DNA of 64,000 bases from an uncultured Pseudomonadota bacterium (GTDB lineage Bacteria > Pseudomonadota > Gammaproteobacteria > Burkholderiales > SG8-39). A program made the translations under genes and the position numbers. Location: contig CAILKO010000029.1 of the NCBI GenBank assembly GCA_903834835.1, positions 124,001 to 188,000 on the forward strand, read 5' to 3'. Positions 47,541 to 60,539 of this stretch are shown here, one piece after another (position 1 is the stretch's first letter; each line of letters starts with the position of its first letter). The notes beneath the pieces are model-generated. The model saw nothing but the letters and a program-made list of their open reading frames with translations. It was not told the origin of the DNA and did no database searches.

Positions 47541-48236
47541 ATGAAAATCTCGATCTACCGCTACGATCCCGACAAAGACGCGCGTCCGTCCATGCAGGAC
47601 TACGAGGTCGCGCTCGAGCCGTCCGACGTGATGCTGCTCGACGCGCTCGTGAAGCTGAAGGCCCAGGACGACTCGCTTTCCTTCAGGCGCTCCTGCCGTG
47701 AGGGCGTGTGCGGGTCGGATGCCATGAACATCAACGGCAAGAACGGCCTCGCCTGCATCACCAAGCTCGCGGAACTTCCCGATCGCGTGGTGCTGCGGCC
47801 GCTGCCCGGGCTGCCGGTGATCCGCGACCTCATCGTGGACATGACGCAGTTCTTCAAGCAGTACCACTCGGTCAGTCCCTTCCTCATCAACGAGGAGCAG
47901 GCGCCGGACCGTGAGCGCCTGCAGAGCCCCGAGGAGCGCAACGAACTGAACGGCCTGTACGAGTGCATCCTGTGCGCCTGCTGCTCGACGGCCTGCCCGT
48001 CGTTCTGGTGGAACCCGGACAAATTCGTCGGCCCGGCCGGCCTGCTGCAGGCTTACCGGTTCATCGCCGACTCGCGCGACCAGGCCACCAGTGCGCGTCT
48101 CGATAATCTGGAAGACCCGTACCGGCTGTTCCGCTGCCATACCATCATGAACTGCGTCGATGTCTGCCCCAAGGGGCTGAACCCGACGGCAGCGATCGGT
48201 AAGATTCGCGACATGCTGGTCAGGCGGGCGGTCTGA
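47541..48236 (+). CDS. sdhB: succinate dehydrogenase iron-sulfur subunit
   Basis: The 231-residue protein carries three clusters: the [2Fe-2S] ligands Cys52, Cys57, Asp60 and Cys72 in CREGVCGSD...LAC; the [4Fe-4S] and [3Fe-4S] ligands lie in CILCACCSTACPS and CHTIMNCVDVCPKG. It passes electrons from SdhA FAD to the quinone site. It follows sdhA by 54 bp. Behind it, an 8-bp hairpin (48237-48244/48253-48260) without a T-run lies before sdhE. Confidence 0.97.
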   Translation: MKISIYRYDPDKDARPSMQDYEVALEPSDVMLLDALVKLKAQDDSLSFRRSCREGVCGSDAMNINGKNGLACITKLAELPDRVVLRPLPGLPVIRDLIVDMTQFFKQYHSVSPFLINEEQAPDRERLQSPEERNELNGLYECILCACCSTACPSFWWNPDKFVGPAGLLQAYRFIADSRDQATSARLDNLEDPYRLFRCHTIMNCVDVCPKGLNPTAAIGKIRDMLVRRAV

Positions 48237-48277
48237 GCGTCGCGCTTTGCCGCGCGACGCCTTGACTGGCACGACGC

Positions 48278-48520
48278 ATGCTTGAAAGACTTGCGCAGGA
48301 GAAGCTGAAGTGGAAGTGCAGGCGCGGCCTGCTCGAGCTCGATATCGTGCTCGAGCGCATGCTGCGCACGAAGCTGGACGGGCTGGATGAAAAGACGCTT
48401 GCCGAGCTCGAAGTGCTGCTGGAACTCCCGGACAACGACCTCTGGGACATCGTGAAGGGCAAGAGCGACGACTACGCGCCGTCGCTGAATGAAATGGTGG
48501 CCATGCTGCGGGGGCTGTGA
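48278..48520 (+). CDS. sdhE: succinate dehydrogenase assembly factor SdhE
   Basis: The 80-residue protein has the family motif RRGLLELD (RGxxE at residues 16-20), needed to promote covalent flavinylation of SdhA in Proteobacteria. The length matches YgfY/SdhE. Its place directly after sdhB and before gltA is the common betaproteobacterial order and supports the assignment. Confidence 0.93.
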   Translation: MLERLAQEKLKWKCRRGLLELDIVLERMLRTKLDGLDEKTLAELEVLLELPDNDLWDIVKGKSDDYAPSLNEMVAMLRGL

Positions 48521-48558
48521 CCCTGCCGCCGGCCGCAAGACACTGACAGGAGAAAACC

Positions 48559-49851
48559 TTGGACAAGATCGCCACGCTGAAACTGCCGGATGGCAAGACC
48601 ATCGAACTGCCGGGCATGTCCGGCACCCTCGGGCCGGACGTCTACGACGTGCGCAGCCTCTACGGCAAGACGGGCGTATTCACGTACGACCCGGGCTTCA
48701 TGTCCACGGCGGCCTGCACCTCGGATATCACCTACATCGACGGCGATGCCGGCATCCTGCTCTACCGCGGTTATCCAATCGAACAGCTCGCGGAGAAATG
48801 CGACTACCTCGAAGTCTGTTACCTGCTGCTTAACGGCGAGCTGCCGAACAAGGCGCAGAAGGTGGATTTCGATTTCACGGTCACACGCCACACCATGGTG
48901 CATGAGCAGCTGTCGCGCTTCTACCAGGGCTTCCGTCGCGATTCCCATCCGATGGCGGTGCTGCTCGGCGTGGTGGGCGCGATGGCTGCCTTCTATCACG
49001 ACTCGCTCGACATCAATAATCCGGAGCATCGCAAGGTATCGGCCTTTCGCCTGATCGCGAAGCTGCCGACCATCGTGGCAATGTCCTACAAGTATTCGAT
49101 CGGACAACCCTTCATGTATCCGCGGAACGACCTGTCCTATGCGGCGAACTTCATGCACATGATGTTCGGCGTGCCGGCCGAGGATTACAAGGTCAACCCC
49201 GTGCTCGTGCGCGCGATGGACCGCATCTTCACGCTCCACGCGGACCATGAGCAGAACGCCTCCACCTCCACGGTGCGGCTGTCCGGCTCCTCGGGCGCGA
49301 ATCCCTTTGCCTGCATCGCTGCCGGCATCGCCACGCTGTGGGGCCCGGCGCACGGCGGCGCGAACGAGGCCGCGCTCAACATGCTGGAGGAGATCGGCGA
49401 CGTGTCCAAGGTGGGAGCCTTCATCAAGGACGTGAAGGACAAGAATTCGGGTGCCAAGCTCATGGGCTTCGGCCACCGGGTGTACAAGAACTACGACCCG
49501 CGCGCGAAACTCATGCGCGAAACCTGCCATGAGGTGCTGGGCGAGCTCGGCCTCAAGAACGACAAGATCCTTGCGCTCGCGATGGCGCTGGAAAAGATCG
49601 CGCTGGAAGATGACTACTTTGTCTCGCGCAAGCTCTACCCGAACGTGGACTTCTATTCCGGCATCGTGCAGCGCGCGCTGGGCATACCGGTGTCGATGTT
49701 CACCTGCATCTTCGCGCTCGCGCGCACGGTAGGCTGGATTTCGCAGTGGACCGAGATGATCAGCGATCCGGGCATGAAGATCGGCCGTCCGCGCCAGCTC
49801 TATACGGGCGCGGGACGTCGTGACGTCCCGGCAATCATCAACCGCAGCTAG
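48559..49851 (+). CDS. gltA: citrate synthase
   Basis: The 430-residue enzyme condenses acetyl-CoA with oxaloacetate. Type II hexameric features are visible: the catalytic-His segment [14 protein letters not shown], the second His in [14 protein letters not shown], and the catalytic Asp region [19 protein letters not shown] 48559 is the start, supported by AGGAGAA 8 nt upstream and by the [13 protein letters not shown]-terminus. Use of TTG may lower its translation relative to neighbours. It precedes sucA by 71 bp. Confidence 0.97.
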   Translation: MDKIATLKLPDGKTIELPGMSGTLGPDVYDVRSLYGKTGVFTYDPGFMSTAACTSDITYIDGDAGILLYRGYPIEQLAEKCDYLEVCYLLLNGELPNKAQKVDFDFTVTRHTMVHEQLSRFYQGFRRDSHPMAVLLGVVGAMAAFYHDSLDINNPEHRKVSAFRLIAKLPTIVAMSYKYSIGQPFMYPRNDLSYAANFMHMMFGVPAEDYKVNPVLVRAMDRIFTLHADHEQNASTSTVRLSGSSGANPFACIAAGIATLWGPAHGGANEAALNMLEEIGDVSKVGAFIKDVKDKNSGAKLMGFGHRVYKNYDPRAKLMRETCHEVLGELGLKNDKILALAMALEKIALEDDYFVSRKLYPNVDFYSGIVQRALGIPVSMFTCIFALARTVGWISQWTEMISDPGMKIGRPRQLYTGAGRRDVPAIINRS

Positions 49852-49922
49852 GAAAGCCCACCGCTGCCCGCCGGGGAGACCGCATCGGTGTCTCCGGCGA
49901 TCCCCTACCGGAGCCCTTCCCC

Positions 49923-52760
<2,838 letters not shown>

Positions 52761-53014
52761 GAACGGGGGATTCCGGCCCCTTCGGGCGCGTTGCGCCGGG
52801 GCCATCCCGAATCCCCCGTTGGCCCCCTGGTCGCGGGTTTGCAGGGTGGACCGCTAGTTGGAACCGAGGATTTCCTCGCACCGGAAATTTCGTAGTTCTG
52901 GTTTGTTCATTGTTTTTTTGTTGTCACCCCGGCGTGTTACACGCTGGTTTTTCAAAACCCTGCGGACGCTAAGCGGAAGCCGGGGAAAAACTTAACGGGA
53001 ATACAGGAAATACC
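52761..53014 (+). other. sucA-sucB intergenic region with large hairpin and T-rich leader
   Basis: A nested hairpin spans 52762-52820: outer arms of 12 bp (52762-52773 with 52809-52820), an inner GGCCCC/GGGGCC stem and a terminal GGCGC/GCGCC stem. No T-run follows it directly, so it may pause or process transcripts rather than end them. A second part (52900-52930) is T-rich with seven Ts in a row and could be a promoter-proximal leader for sucB. No coding frame is convincing here. Confidence 0.55.
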
Positions 53015-54244
53015 ATGCTGATCGAAGTGAAGATACCGCAGCTCTCCGAGTCGGTTTCGGAGGCCACGCTGCTCGAGTGGAAGAAGAAGCAGGGCGAGGC
53101 CGTCAAACGCGACGAAAGCCTCATCGACATCGAGACCGACAAGGTCGTGCTCGAGCTGCCCGCACCCGCGGATGGCGTGCTGAAGGAAATCATCAAGGGC
53201 GACCGCGGCACCGTGGTGTCGGGCGAGGTGATCGCCGTGATCGATACTGAAGCCACGGCGAGTGCTTCCGCGCCGGCGAGCGCCGCAGCGCCGGCACCTG
53301 CACCCGCCAAGGCTGGCGTGCCTGCGATGCCTGCCGCGCAGAAGATCGCCTCCGAACTCGGCGTGGATACGAGCAAATTGCAGGGTACCGGCCGTGACGG
53401 CCGTGTGACCAAGGGCGACGTGCTCGCCCAGGCCGGGCGTCCGGCCTCCTTCGCTGCGCAGACGCCGGCAGCGACACCCGCGCCGAGCGCCGCGCCGCTG
53501 CCCAGCCTGCCTTCCCCGGTGAACATGGACAGCGTGCTGAAGGGGCGCCCGGAGCAGCGCGTGCCGATGTCACGTCTGCGCCAGCGCGTGGCCGAGCGGT
53601 TGGTCCAATCGCAGTCCACCGCCGCGATTCTGACGACCTTCAACGAGGTCAACATGCAGCCGGTGATGGACATGCGCAAGCGCTATCTCGATCGTTTCGA
53701 GAAGGAGCATGGCGTGCGCCTGGGCTTCATGTCGTTCTTTGTGAAGGCGGCGGTGCACGCGCTGAAGCGCTACCCGATCATCAACGCGTCGGTGGACGGG
53801 ACGGACATCGTCTACCACGGCTATTTCGACATCGGCATCGCGGTGGGCAGCCCGCGCGGCCTGGTGGTGCCCGTGCTGCGTGATGCCGACCAGCTGAGCT
53901 TCGCGGGTATCGAGAAGAAGATCGGTGAATTCGGCAAGCGTGCCCAGGATGGCAAGCTCACGATCGAAGAACTCACCGGCGGCACGTTCTCGATCTCGAA
54001 CGGCGGAACTTTCGGTTCGATGCTTTCGACGCCGATCATCAACCCGCCGCAGTCTGCGATTCTCGGTGTGCATGCGACCAAGGACCGTCCCGTGGCCGAG
54101 AATGGTCAGGTCGTCATCCGGCCGATGAACTATCTCGCGCTCTCCTACGATCACCGGATCATCGACGGCCGCGAAGCTGTGCTGTTCCTCGTGGCGATCA
54201 AGGACGCGCTCGAGGATCCCGCGCGCCTGGTGCTGGAAATCTGA
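53015..54244 (+). CDS. sucB: dihydrolipoamide succinyltransferase E2 component
   Basis: The 409-residue protein has an N-terminal lipoyl domain with the lipoylated Lys in [12 protein letters not shown], an Ala/Pro-rich linker, a peripheral-subunit-binding domain ([29 protein letters not shown]) and the catalytic domain with [10 protein letters not shown]. It transfers the succinyl group to CoA. Its lipoyl cofactor is reoxidised by LpdA, encoded directly after it. A T-rich leader lies upstream. Confidence 0.97.
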   Translation: MLIEVKIPQLSESVSEATLLEWKKKQGEAVKRDESLIDIETDKVVLELPAPADGVLKEIIKGDRGTVVSGEVIAVIDTEATASASAPASAAAPAPAPAKAGVPAMPAAQKIASELGVDTSKLQGTGRDGRVTKGDVLAQAGRPASFAAQTPAATPAPSAAPLPSLPSPVNMDSVLKGRPEQRVPMSRLRQRVAERLVQSQSTAAILTTFNEVNMQPVMDMRKRYLDRFEKEHGVRLGFMSFFVKAAVHALKRYPIINASVDGTDIVYHGYFDIGIAVGSPRGLVVPVLRDADQLSFAGIEKKIGEFGKRAQDGKLTIEELTGGTFSISNGGTFGSMLSTPIINPPQSAILGVHATKDRPVAENGQVVIRPMNYLALSYDHRIIDGREAVLFLVAIKDALEDPARLVLEI

Positions 54245-54245
54245 C

Positions 54246-55700
54246 ATGGCTGCCGAACCCACTACGCCGCAGAGCTTTGACGTGGTCGTGATCGGGGCGG
54301 GGCCCGCGGGCTACATCGCCGCGATCCGCGCCGCCCAGCTCGGGCTCACCACCGCCTGCGTCGAGCAATGGAAGACCCCGCAGGGCGAATACGCGCTCGG
54401 CGGCACCTGCCTGAACGTCGGCTGCATTCCGTCCAAGGCGCTGCTCGAATCCTCCGAGAACTATGAGCGGGTGCTGCACAAATTCGCGGTTCACGGCATT
54501 ACGACCAAGGGCGTGGAACTCGATCTCGCCAAGATGCTCGACCGCAAGGACAAGATCGTGCAGAAAATGACGGGCGGCATCGCCGGCCTGTTCAAGAAGA
54601 ACAAGGTCACCTGGCTGAAGGGGCGCGGCAAGCTCCTCTCGGGCGGGACGACCTGGAAGGTTGAAGTCGCGGGAGACAAGGGTCTCGAAGTGGTGGAAGC
54701 GAAGAATGTGATCCTCGCCACCGGCTCGCGCCCGCGCCAGCTGGCCGGAGTGACGGTGGACAACGACCTCGTCTGCGACAACGAAGGCGCGCTGTCGTTC
54801 AAGGCGGTGCCGGAGAACCTGGGGGTGATCGGGGCAGGCGTGATCGGTCTGGAACTGGGCAGCGTGTGGCGGCGACTCGGGTCCAAGGTGACGATACTCG
54901 AGGCGGTTCCGGAGTTTCTCGCGGCGGCCGACCAGGCCGTGTCGCAGGAAGCCTGGCGCATGTTCACCGGCGAGCAGCAGCTGGACATTCAGCTCGGCGT
55001 CAACATCGCCTCGGTGAAGGTCGATGCAAAGAAGCGCCGCGTCGTCGTCGAATACAAATCGCCGGACGGCACGGCGAAGAAGGCGGAGTTCGACCGCCTG
55101 ATCGTTTCGGTTGGCAGGGTGCCGAACACCGGGGACCTAGGCGCGGAGAACGTGGGCCTCAAGATCGACGCGCGCGGGTGCGTCGAAGTGGACAAGAACT
55201 GCCGCAGCGGCCTGCCGCGGCTCTACGCAATCGGCGATATCGTGCGCGGCCCGATGCTGGCCCACAAGGGCGAGGATGAGGGCGTGATGGTGGCCGAGAT
55301 CATCGCCGGCCAGCATGGCCATGTGAACTACGACGCGATTCCCTGGGTGATCTACACCGCACCCGAGATCGCCTGGGTCGGGAAAACGGAGCAGCAGCTG
55401 AAGGCCGAGGGCATCGCCTACCGCACGGGGCGTTTCCCGTTCGCCTACAACGGCCGGGCGCTGGGCCGCGACGAGCCAGAGGGTTTCATCAAGATGCTGG
55501 CCGATGCGACGACTGACCGGATACTCGGCGTGCACGCCATAGGCGGCCAGGCGAGCGAACTCATTGCAGAAGCGGTGGTGGCAATGGAATTCGGCGCATC
55601 GTCGGAAGACATCGCGCGCATCTGCCACGCGCATCCTTCGATGTCCGAGGTGATGCGCGAGTCGGCGCTTGCGCTCGACAAGCGTAGCCTGAACGGCTGA
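54246..55700 (+). CDS. lpdA: dihydrolipoamide dehydrogenase E3 component
   Basis: The 484-residue FAD enzyme has [17 protein letters not shown], the redox disulfide in [13 protein letters not shown], the NAD motif [17 protein letters not shown] and the terminal CHAHPSMSE dyad. These are canonical, unlike the divergent homologue at 31539. It begins 1 bp after the sucB stop, so coupled expression is likely. The perfect palindrome E follows its stop by 33 bp. Confidence 0.97.
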   Translation: MAAEPTTPQSFDVVVIGAGPAGYIAAIRAAQLGLTTACVEQWKTPQGEYALGGTCLNVGCIPSKALLESSENYERVLHKFAVHGITTKGVELDLAKMLDRKDKIVQKMTGGIAGLFKKNKVTWLKGRGKLLSGGTTWKVEVAGDKGLEVVEAKNVILATGSRPRQLAGVTVDNDLVCDNEGALSFKAVPENLGVIGAGVIGLELGSVWRRLGSKVTILEAVPEFLAAADQAVSQEAWRMFTGEQQLDIQLGVNIASVKVDAKKRRVVVEYKSPDGTAKKAEFDRLIVSVGRVPNTGDLGAENVGLKIDARGCVEVDKNCRSGLPRLYAIGDIVRGPMLAHKGEDEGVMVAEIIAGQHGHVNYDAIPWVIYTAPEIAWVGKTEQQLKAEGIAYRTGRFPFAYNGRALGRDEPEGFIKMLADATTDRILGVHAIGGQASELIAEAVVAMEFGASSEDIARICHAHPSMSEVMRESALALDKRSLNG

Positions 55701-55733
55701 ACAGGCAGGGGGAGTGAAATCCGGCAGGGTCAT

Positions 55734-55765
55734 GCCAGATAGTAACGTATACGTTACTATCTGGC
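55734..55765. promoter_or_regulatory. GTAAC-N6-GTTAC palindrome, copy E (perfect 32 bp)
   Basis: Positions 55734-55749 and 55750-55765 are exact reverse complements; the centre reads GTAACGTATACGTTAC. It is the most symmetric copy and has unique outer sequence (GCCAG/CTGGC). The centre is 83 bp upstream of zapE and 50 bp downstream of lpdA. No T-run lies on either side. Confidence 0.8.
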
Positions 55766-55832
55766 TTCGAAAGCTGGATTAGCTTCCTCGGATGCTGCCT
55801 GCCCGGGCGCAATTTCTTCTCCCCGCCTAGAC

Positions 55833-57014
55833 ATGTCCTCCGAGACACCCGAACGTCCTCGTGCCGATACGCCTGCAGGCGGCGTGATCGCCCTCTACGA
55901 GGAGCATCTTGCGAAGCGCGGATTCCTGGCGGATCCCGCACAGCGCCGGGCGGTCGAACGTCTGCAGCGCCTGTACGAAGAGTGGAGTGCCTACAAGGCG
56001 CGCCGCAGCAGTGCTTTGCGCCGCATGCTCGTGAAGCCGCCGCTGCCGCGCGGGGTTTACCTCTGGGGTGCGGTCGGCCGGGGCAAGAGCTTTCTGATGG
56101 ACGCCTTCTATCTGTGCGTCCCGCTGGTGCGCAAACGCCGCGTGCATTTTCATCAGTTCATGCGGGAGATCCATCGCGAGCTGGACGCGCTGAAGGGCAC
56201 CGAAGACCCGGTTGCAGCCGCAGCCGAACGCATCGCGCGCCGCTACCGGCTGATCTGTTTCGACGAATTCCATGTATCCGATATCGCCGACGCGATGATA
56301 CTGGGCCGCTTCCTCGAGCAGGCCATGGACCGCGGCGTGCAGTTTGTCATCACCAGCAACTACCACCCGGACGGCCTCTATCCCCACGGGCTGCAGCGCG
56401 AGCGCTTTCTGCCCGCGATCGAGGTGATCAAGCGCCGCCTCGACATCGTCGAAGTTGATAACGGCACGGACTACCGACGCATGAAGCTCGAGCGGGCCCA
56501 GGTCTACCACACGCCGCTCGGGCCGGAGAGCGAGGCCGCGCTCGAGGCGCTTTACGCCGGTCTCGCGGATGTCGAAGCCGAGGATCAGGCGCTGGAAGTC
56601 GACGGGCGGGCGATTCCGTTTCGCCGACGGGCGGCTGGCCTGCTGTGGGTGGATTTCGCCCATCTGTGCGGCGGACCGCGCTCCTATGTCGACTATGTCG
56701 AGCTCGCGCGCCGGTTTCATACGGTGATTCTGTCCGGGGTGCCGTGTATGGGGCCGGCGAACGGCGACGTGGCACGGCGTTTCACCTGGCTCGTGGATGT
56801 GTTCTACGACGCGGGCGTGAAGCTCGCTATCTCGGCCGAGGCCCAGCCCGAGGCACTCTACACAAGCGGGGTGCAGGCCGCCGAGTTCCAGCGCACCGTG
56901 AGTCGTCTGATCGAGATGCAGTCGCGCGAGTACCTGCTGCAGGCGCGTCGCGAGCAGGCGCTGAATGCCGCCGGCGCGACGCCTTCCGGCGGCGACGGGG
57001 CACCGCCGCCGTAG
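55833..57014 (+). CDS. zapE: AFG1-like ATPase / cell division protein ZapE
   Basis: The 393-residue P-loop ATPase has Walker A GAVGRGKSFLMDAFY and Walker B LICFDEFHVSDIADA, plus HFHQFMREIH characteristic of the AFG1/ZapE family. ZapE acts on the Z ring in E. coli, while AFG1 handles mitochondrial proteins. No ribosome site is obvious before ATG 55833. The position after lpdA is the usual betaproteobacterial order; palindrome E lies upstream. The start could be internal to a longer leader. Confidence 0.93.
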   Translation: MSSETPERPRADTPAGGVIALYEEHLAKRGFLADPAQRRAVERLQRLYEEWSAYKARRSSALRRMLVKPPLPRGVYLWGAVGRGKSFLMDAFYLCVPLVRKRRVHFHQFMREIHRELDALKGTEDPVAAAAERIARRYRLICFDEFHVSDIADAMILGRFLEQAMDRGVQFVITSNYHPDGLYPHGLQRERFLPAIEVIKRRLDIVEVDNGTDYRRMKLERAQVYHTPLGPESEAALEALYAGLADVEAEDQALEVDGRAIPFRRRAAGLLWVDFAHLCGGPRSYVDYVELARRFHTVILSGVPCMGPANGDVARRFTWLVDVFYDAGVKLAISAEAQPEALYTSGVQAAEFQRTVSRLIEMQSREYLLQARREQALNAAGATPSGGDGAPPP

Positions 57015-57093
57015 AATCGGCAACCACCTACCGGATCCCGTCCGGCGGCGGCTCCGACACATGCAACGCACGCAATCGAGAGGGAAAGCACCG

Positions 57094-58095
57094 ATGAGCA
57101 AGTTCAAGGCATTCCGCATCAGCGAAACGGCAGATCGCAAGATCGAAGCGGCCTATACCGACTTCACGCTGGACGAACTCGATCCGGGGGCGGTCGTCGT
57201 GAAGGTCGCTTACTCGACGATCAACTACAAGGACGCGCTCGCCGGCACCGGCAAGGGCAGGATATTGCGGCGCGCGAGCTGCATCGGCGGGATCGACCTT
57301 TCGGGAACGGTGGAGTCATCCGAAGATGCGCGTTTCAAGCCCGGAGACAGGGTGCTTGCGACGGGGCACGACCTCGGCGTCTCCCACCACGGCGGCTATG
57401 CGGAATACGCGCGTGTGCCGGCTGACTGGCTCGTCAAGCTGCCCGGCACGATGAACCTGAAGGAGGCGATGGCCTTCGGCACGGCGGGCTTCACTGCCGG
57501 TCTCGGCATCGTGCGCATGGAGCAGGTGGGACTGAAGCCGGCGAATGGTCCGGTGATCGTGTCCGGCGCGACGGGCGGGGTGGGCTCCATTTCAGTCGAT
57601 TCGCTGGCGGGGCTCGGCTACCACGTGGTGGCGCTGACCGGGAAGGCGGAGGAGGAGGGCTATCTGAAGCGGATCGGCGCGAAGGAGATCATGCTCCGCA
57701 AGGACCTCGATCTCGCGAAGATCAAGCCGCTCGACCGCGCGACCTGGGCGGGCGCGGTGGACAACCTGGGCGGCGATGTCCTTGCCTGGATGACTAGCAC
57801 CATGCAGATCGGCGGTGCGATTGCCGCGATCGGCCTCGCGGCGAGTCACGAACTGAAGACGACGGTGATGCCCTTCATTCTGCGTGGCGTCAGCCTGCTC
57901 GGCATCGATTCGGTGAATTGCCCGATGCCGCAGCGGCTGGATGTCTGGCGCCGTCTGGCCGGCGATATGAAGCCGGTGCACCTGGGCGAAATGATTCGCG
58001 TGGTGAAGTTCGATGACCTGCCGGCGGCATTCCCCGCATTCATCGAAGGCAAGATCCGCGGCCGCACGGTAGTGGAGGTCGGCGGCGGTAGCTGA
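57094..58095 (+). CDS. acuI: acryloyl-CoA reductase-like MDR oxidoreductase (YhdH/AcuI family)
   Basis: The 333-residue zinc-free medium-chain reductase has the YhdH/AcuI opening KFKAFRISE and TINYKDALAGTGKG, and the NADPH-binding motif SGATGGVGSISVDSLAGLGYH. AcuI reduces acryloyl-CoA to propionyl-CoA in some bacteria; the exact substrate here is inferred from the family. ATG 57094 follows AGAGGGA. It is downstream of zapE and convergent with fumarase. Confidence 0.85.
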   Translation: MSKFKAFRISETADRKIEAAYTDFTLDELDPGAVVVKVAYSTINYKDALAGTGKGRILRRASCIGGIDLSGTVESSEDARFKPGDRVLATGHDLGVSHHGGYAEYARVPADWLVKLPGTMNLKEAMAFGTAGFTAGLGIVRMEQVGLKPANGPVIVSGATGGVGSISVDSLAGLGYHVVALTGKAEEEGYLKRIGAKEIMLRKDLDLAKIKPLDRATWAGAVDNLGGDVLAWMTSTMQIGGAIAAIGLAASHELKTTVMPFILRGVSLLGIDSVNCPMPQRLDVWRRLAGDMKPVHLGEMIRVVKFDDLPAAFPAFIEGKIRGRTVVEVGGGS

Positions 58096-58149
58096 CCAGT
58101 AGAGTGCGGCAGGGAGGAGAGGGCTGCCGGGTATCCGGGCCGCTGCTTG

Positions 58150-59673
58150 TCAGGCGGCTGTGACCGGGATGCGCAGTTCGCGAATTTTCTTTTCCCAGGC
58201 GACAGGCCCGGTTTCGTGCACGGACTCGCCTTGCGCGTCCACGGCTACCGTGACCGGCATGTCCGCAACCTCGAATTCGTAGATTGCCTCCATGCCGAGG
58301 TCTCCGAAGGCCAGCAGTGTCGATTTCTTGATTGCCTTCGATACGAGGTAGGCGGCACCGCCCACCGCCATCAGGTAGGCGGCGCGGTGCTTCCGGATTG
58401 CCTCGATCGCCACCGGCCCGCGTTCGGACTTTCCGACCATGGCGATAAGGCCGGTCTTCGCGAGCATCATCTCGGTAAATTTATCCATGCGCGTGGCGGT
58501 CGTGGGGCCGGCCGGTCCGACGACTTCATCGCGGACCGGATCGACCGGCCCGACGTAGTAGATCACCCGGTTGCCAAAGTCCACGGGCAGTTTCTCGCCA
58601 CGCTGGAGCATGTCCTCGATGCGCTTATGCGCCGCGTCGCGGCCGGTGAGCAGCTTGCCGTTCAGCAGCAGGCGCTCGCCGGGTTTCCATGAAGCGACTT
58701 CCTCACGCGTAAGCGAATCGAGATTCACCCGGCGCGAAGCGGGGTCAGGCTTCCATTCGACCTTAGGCCAGTCGGCAAGGTTCGGTTGTTCGAGCACCGC
58801 CGGACCGCTGCCGTCCAGCACGAAATGCGCGTGGCGCGTCGCTGCGCAGTTCGGAATCATCGCAACGGGCTTGTTCGCCGCGTGGGTGGGGTAGTCGAGG
58901 ATCTTCACGTCGAGTACCGTGGCGAGCCCGCCGAGGCCCTGGGCACCGATGCCGAGCGCGTTTACCTTGTCATAAAGCTCGATGCGCAGTTCCTCGAGTT
59001 TGCTCGCCGGTCCGCGTGCCTTGAGTTCCGCCATGTCGATCGGCGCCATGAGAGATTCCTTGGCAAGCAGCATGGCTTTCTCCGCCGTGCCGCCGATACC
59101 GATGCCGAGCATGCCGGGGGGGCACCAGCCCGCGCCCATCGTGGGTACGGTCTTGACGACCCAGTCGACGATGGAATCGGAGGGATTCAGCATCGCGAAC
59201 TTGGATTTCGCCTCCGAGCCGCCGCCCTTGGCGGCGAGCGCGACCTCGACCGTGCCGCCTGGCACGATTTCATAGTGAATGACGGCGGGCGTGTTGTCGC
59301 GCGTGCCCTTGCGCGTGAAGGCGGGATCGAGCAGAACCGAGGCACGCAGCGGGTTGTCCGGGTTCAGGTAGGCGCGGCGGACCCCTTCGTTGATCATGTC
59401 CGTCACACTCATCGAGGCTTCCCAGCGGACATCCATGCCGACCTTGACGAATACATTGACGATGCCGGTATCCTGGCAGATCGGGCGGTGACCTTCGGCC
59501 GACATGCGGGAGTTGCTCAGGATCTGTGCGATGGCGTCCTTCGCGGGGCCGGACTGCTCGCGTTCATACGCCCGGCCGAGCGCCCGGATGTAGTCCACTG
59601 GGTGGTAGTAGGAGATGAACTGCAGCGCGTCGGCGACGCTGGATATCAGATCTTCCTGCTGGATCGTGGTCAT
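58150..59673 (-). CDS. fumA: class I fumarate hydratase
   Basis: The 507-residue enzyme hydrates fumarate to malate with a [4Fe-4S] cluster. Three candidate cluster cysteines are visible, in CQDTGIVNVFVKVG, CPPGMLGIGIGGTAE and CAATRHAHFVLDGSG. The length fits the fused single-chain class I form rather than the two-subunit form. It follows the YqhA-family gene by 11 bp on the same strand, so they probably share a transcript. Being oxygen-sensitive, it suggests another fumarase may exist elsewhere. Confidence 0.95.
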   Translation of the reverse strand: MTTIQQEDLISSVADALQFISYYHPVDYIRALGRAYEREQSGPAKDAIAQILSNSRMSAEGHRPICQDTGIVNVFVKVGMDVRWEASMSVTDMINEGVRRAYLNPDNPLRASVLLDPAFTRKGTRDNTPAVIHYEIVPGGTVEVALAAKGGGSEAKSKFAMLNPSDSIVDWVVKTVPTMGAGWCPPGMLGIGIGGTAEKAMLLAKESLMAPIDMAELKARGPASKLEELRIELYDKVNALGIGAQGLGGLATVLDVKILDYPTHAANKPVAMIPNCAATRHAHFVLDGSGPAVLEQPNLADWPKVEWKPDPASRRVNLDSLTREEVASWKPGERLLLNGKLLTGRDAAHKRIEDMLQRGEKLPVDFGNRVIYYVGPVDPVRDEVVGPAGPTTATRMDKFTEMMLAKTGLIAMVGKSERGPVAIEAIRKHRAAYLMAVGGAAYLVSKAIKKSTLLAFGDLGMEAIYEFEVADMPVTVAVDAQGESVHETGPVAWEKKIRELRIPVTAA

Positions 59674-59684
59674 GATGTGGTCTC

Positions 59685-60308
59685 TCAGTGGCGGACCGCT
59701 TTGCCGCCGGCCGCATGCGGCATGATACGGTCGCAGAGTGCGATCGCGAGCGCAGAAATGAGGAAAACGACGTGGATCCCGGTCTGGGCGATCAGGGTCT
59801 TTTCGTCATAGGCCGCGGCATTGATGAAGGTCTTGAGCAGATGTATGGATGAAATTCCGATGATCGCGGTGGCGAGCTTGACCTTGAGCACCGAGGCATT
59901 GACGTGGGACAGCCACTCGGGCTGATCGGGATGGCGCTCGAGATGGAGGCGTGAAACGAAGGTCTCGTAGCCGCCGACGATCACCATGATGAGCAGGTTG
60001 GAGATCATCACGACGTCTATCAGACCCAACACCACCAGCATGATGGTGGTTTCGTTCAGCGATTTCGGCCTTGCCATCCCTTCGATCGTGACCGCCGAAA
60101 GGATGTGCTCGAGCGATGAGGGGTTGCCCATTGCGGCGCCGATCAACTCGACGAGTTCGACCCAGAAGTGCCAGACGTAGACGCACTGTGCGAGGATGAG
60201 GCCGAGGTACAGCGGGAGCTGCAGCCAGCGGCTGGCGAATATAAAGGCGGGCAGCGGGCGCATGACATACGCCTCGTTCAGGGGGGGCTGAGGGTCTTTG
60301 GTATCCAT
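59685..60308 (-). CDS. YqhA (UPF0114) family membrane protein
   Basis: The 207-residue protein has about four transmembrane helices: [20 protein letters not shown], the mid-segment [22 protein letters not shown] and C-terminal helices. These are typical of UPF0114/YqhA, a conserved inner-membrane family of unknown function. The start at 60308 has GGTGAT upstream. It probably heads a two-gene transcript with fumarase and diverges from acs. Confidence 0.9.
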   Translation of the reverse strand: MDTKDPQPPLNEAYVMRPLPAFIFASRWLQLPLYLGLILAQCVYVWHFWVELVELIGAAMGNPSSLEHILSAVTIEGMARPKSLNETTIMLVVLGLIDVVMISNLLIMVIVGGYETFVSRLHLERHPDQPEWLSHVNASVLKVKLATAIIGISSIHLLKTFINAAAYDEKTLIAQTGIHVVFLISALAIALCDRIMPHAAGGKAVRH

Positions 60309-60539
60309 GGATCACCGCGCAAAAAACGTTGCGGCCCGCATGCTCTCGGCCACCGGGTTGGAAGGGAAATGACTTTATCACACAGGGGATTGCGCGACCC
60401 CTGTGGAAATCTGGTGGGGTGTGCCAGGATGCTCTATGCTCGCTGCAGGCTGATGGACGAGGCAAGCCGGGGCGCAGTAAGTCAGATGTAAGCGGGGCTT
60501 TGCAGAATGGCTTCGGACCGAGATCGAGGAGGATGCACC
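60309..60539. other. 231-bp divergent region between YqhA-family gene and acs
   Basis: This gap must hold both promoters. I see short AT-rich patches (AAAAAACGTT at 60320, ATGACTTTATCACAC near 60370) but no palindromic operator, terminator or gene. Confidence 0.4.

Noticed and set aside
45612-48626. A 1004-codon open frame on the minus strand opposite sdhA/sdhB
   Set aside because: It is antisense to genes with unmistakable SdhA, SdhB and SdhE motifs; its translation is Arg/His/Leu-rich low-information sequence typical of GC-rich shadow frames.
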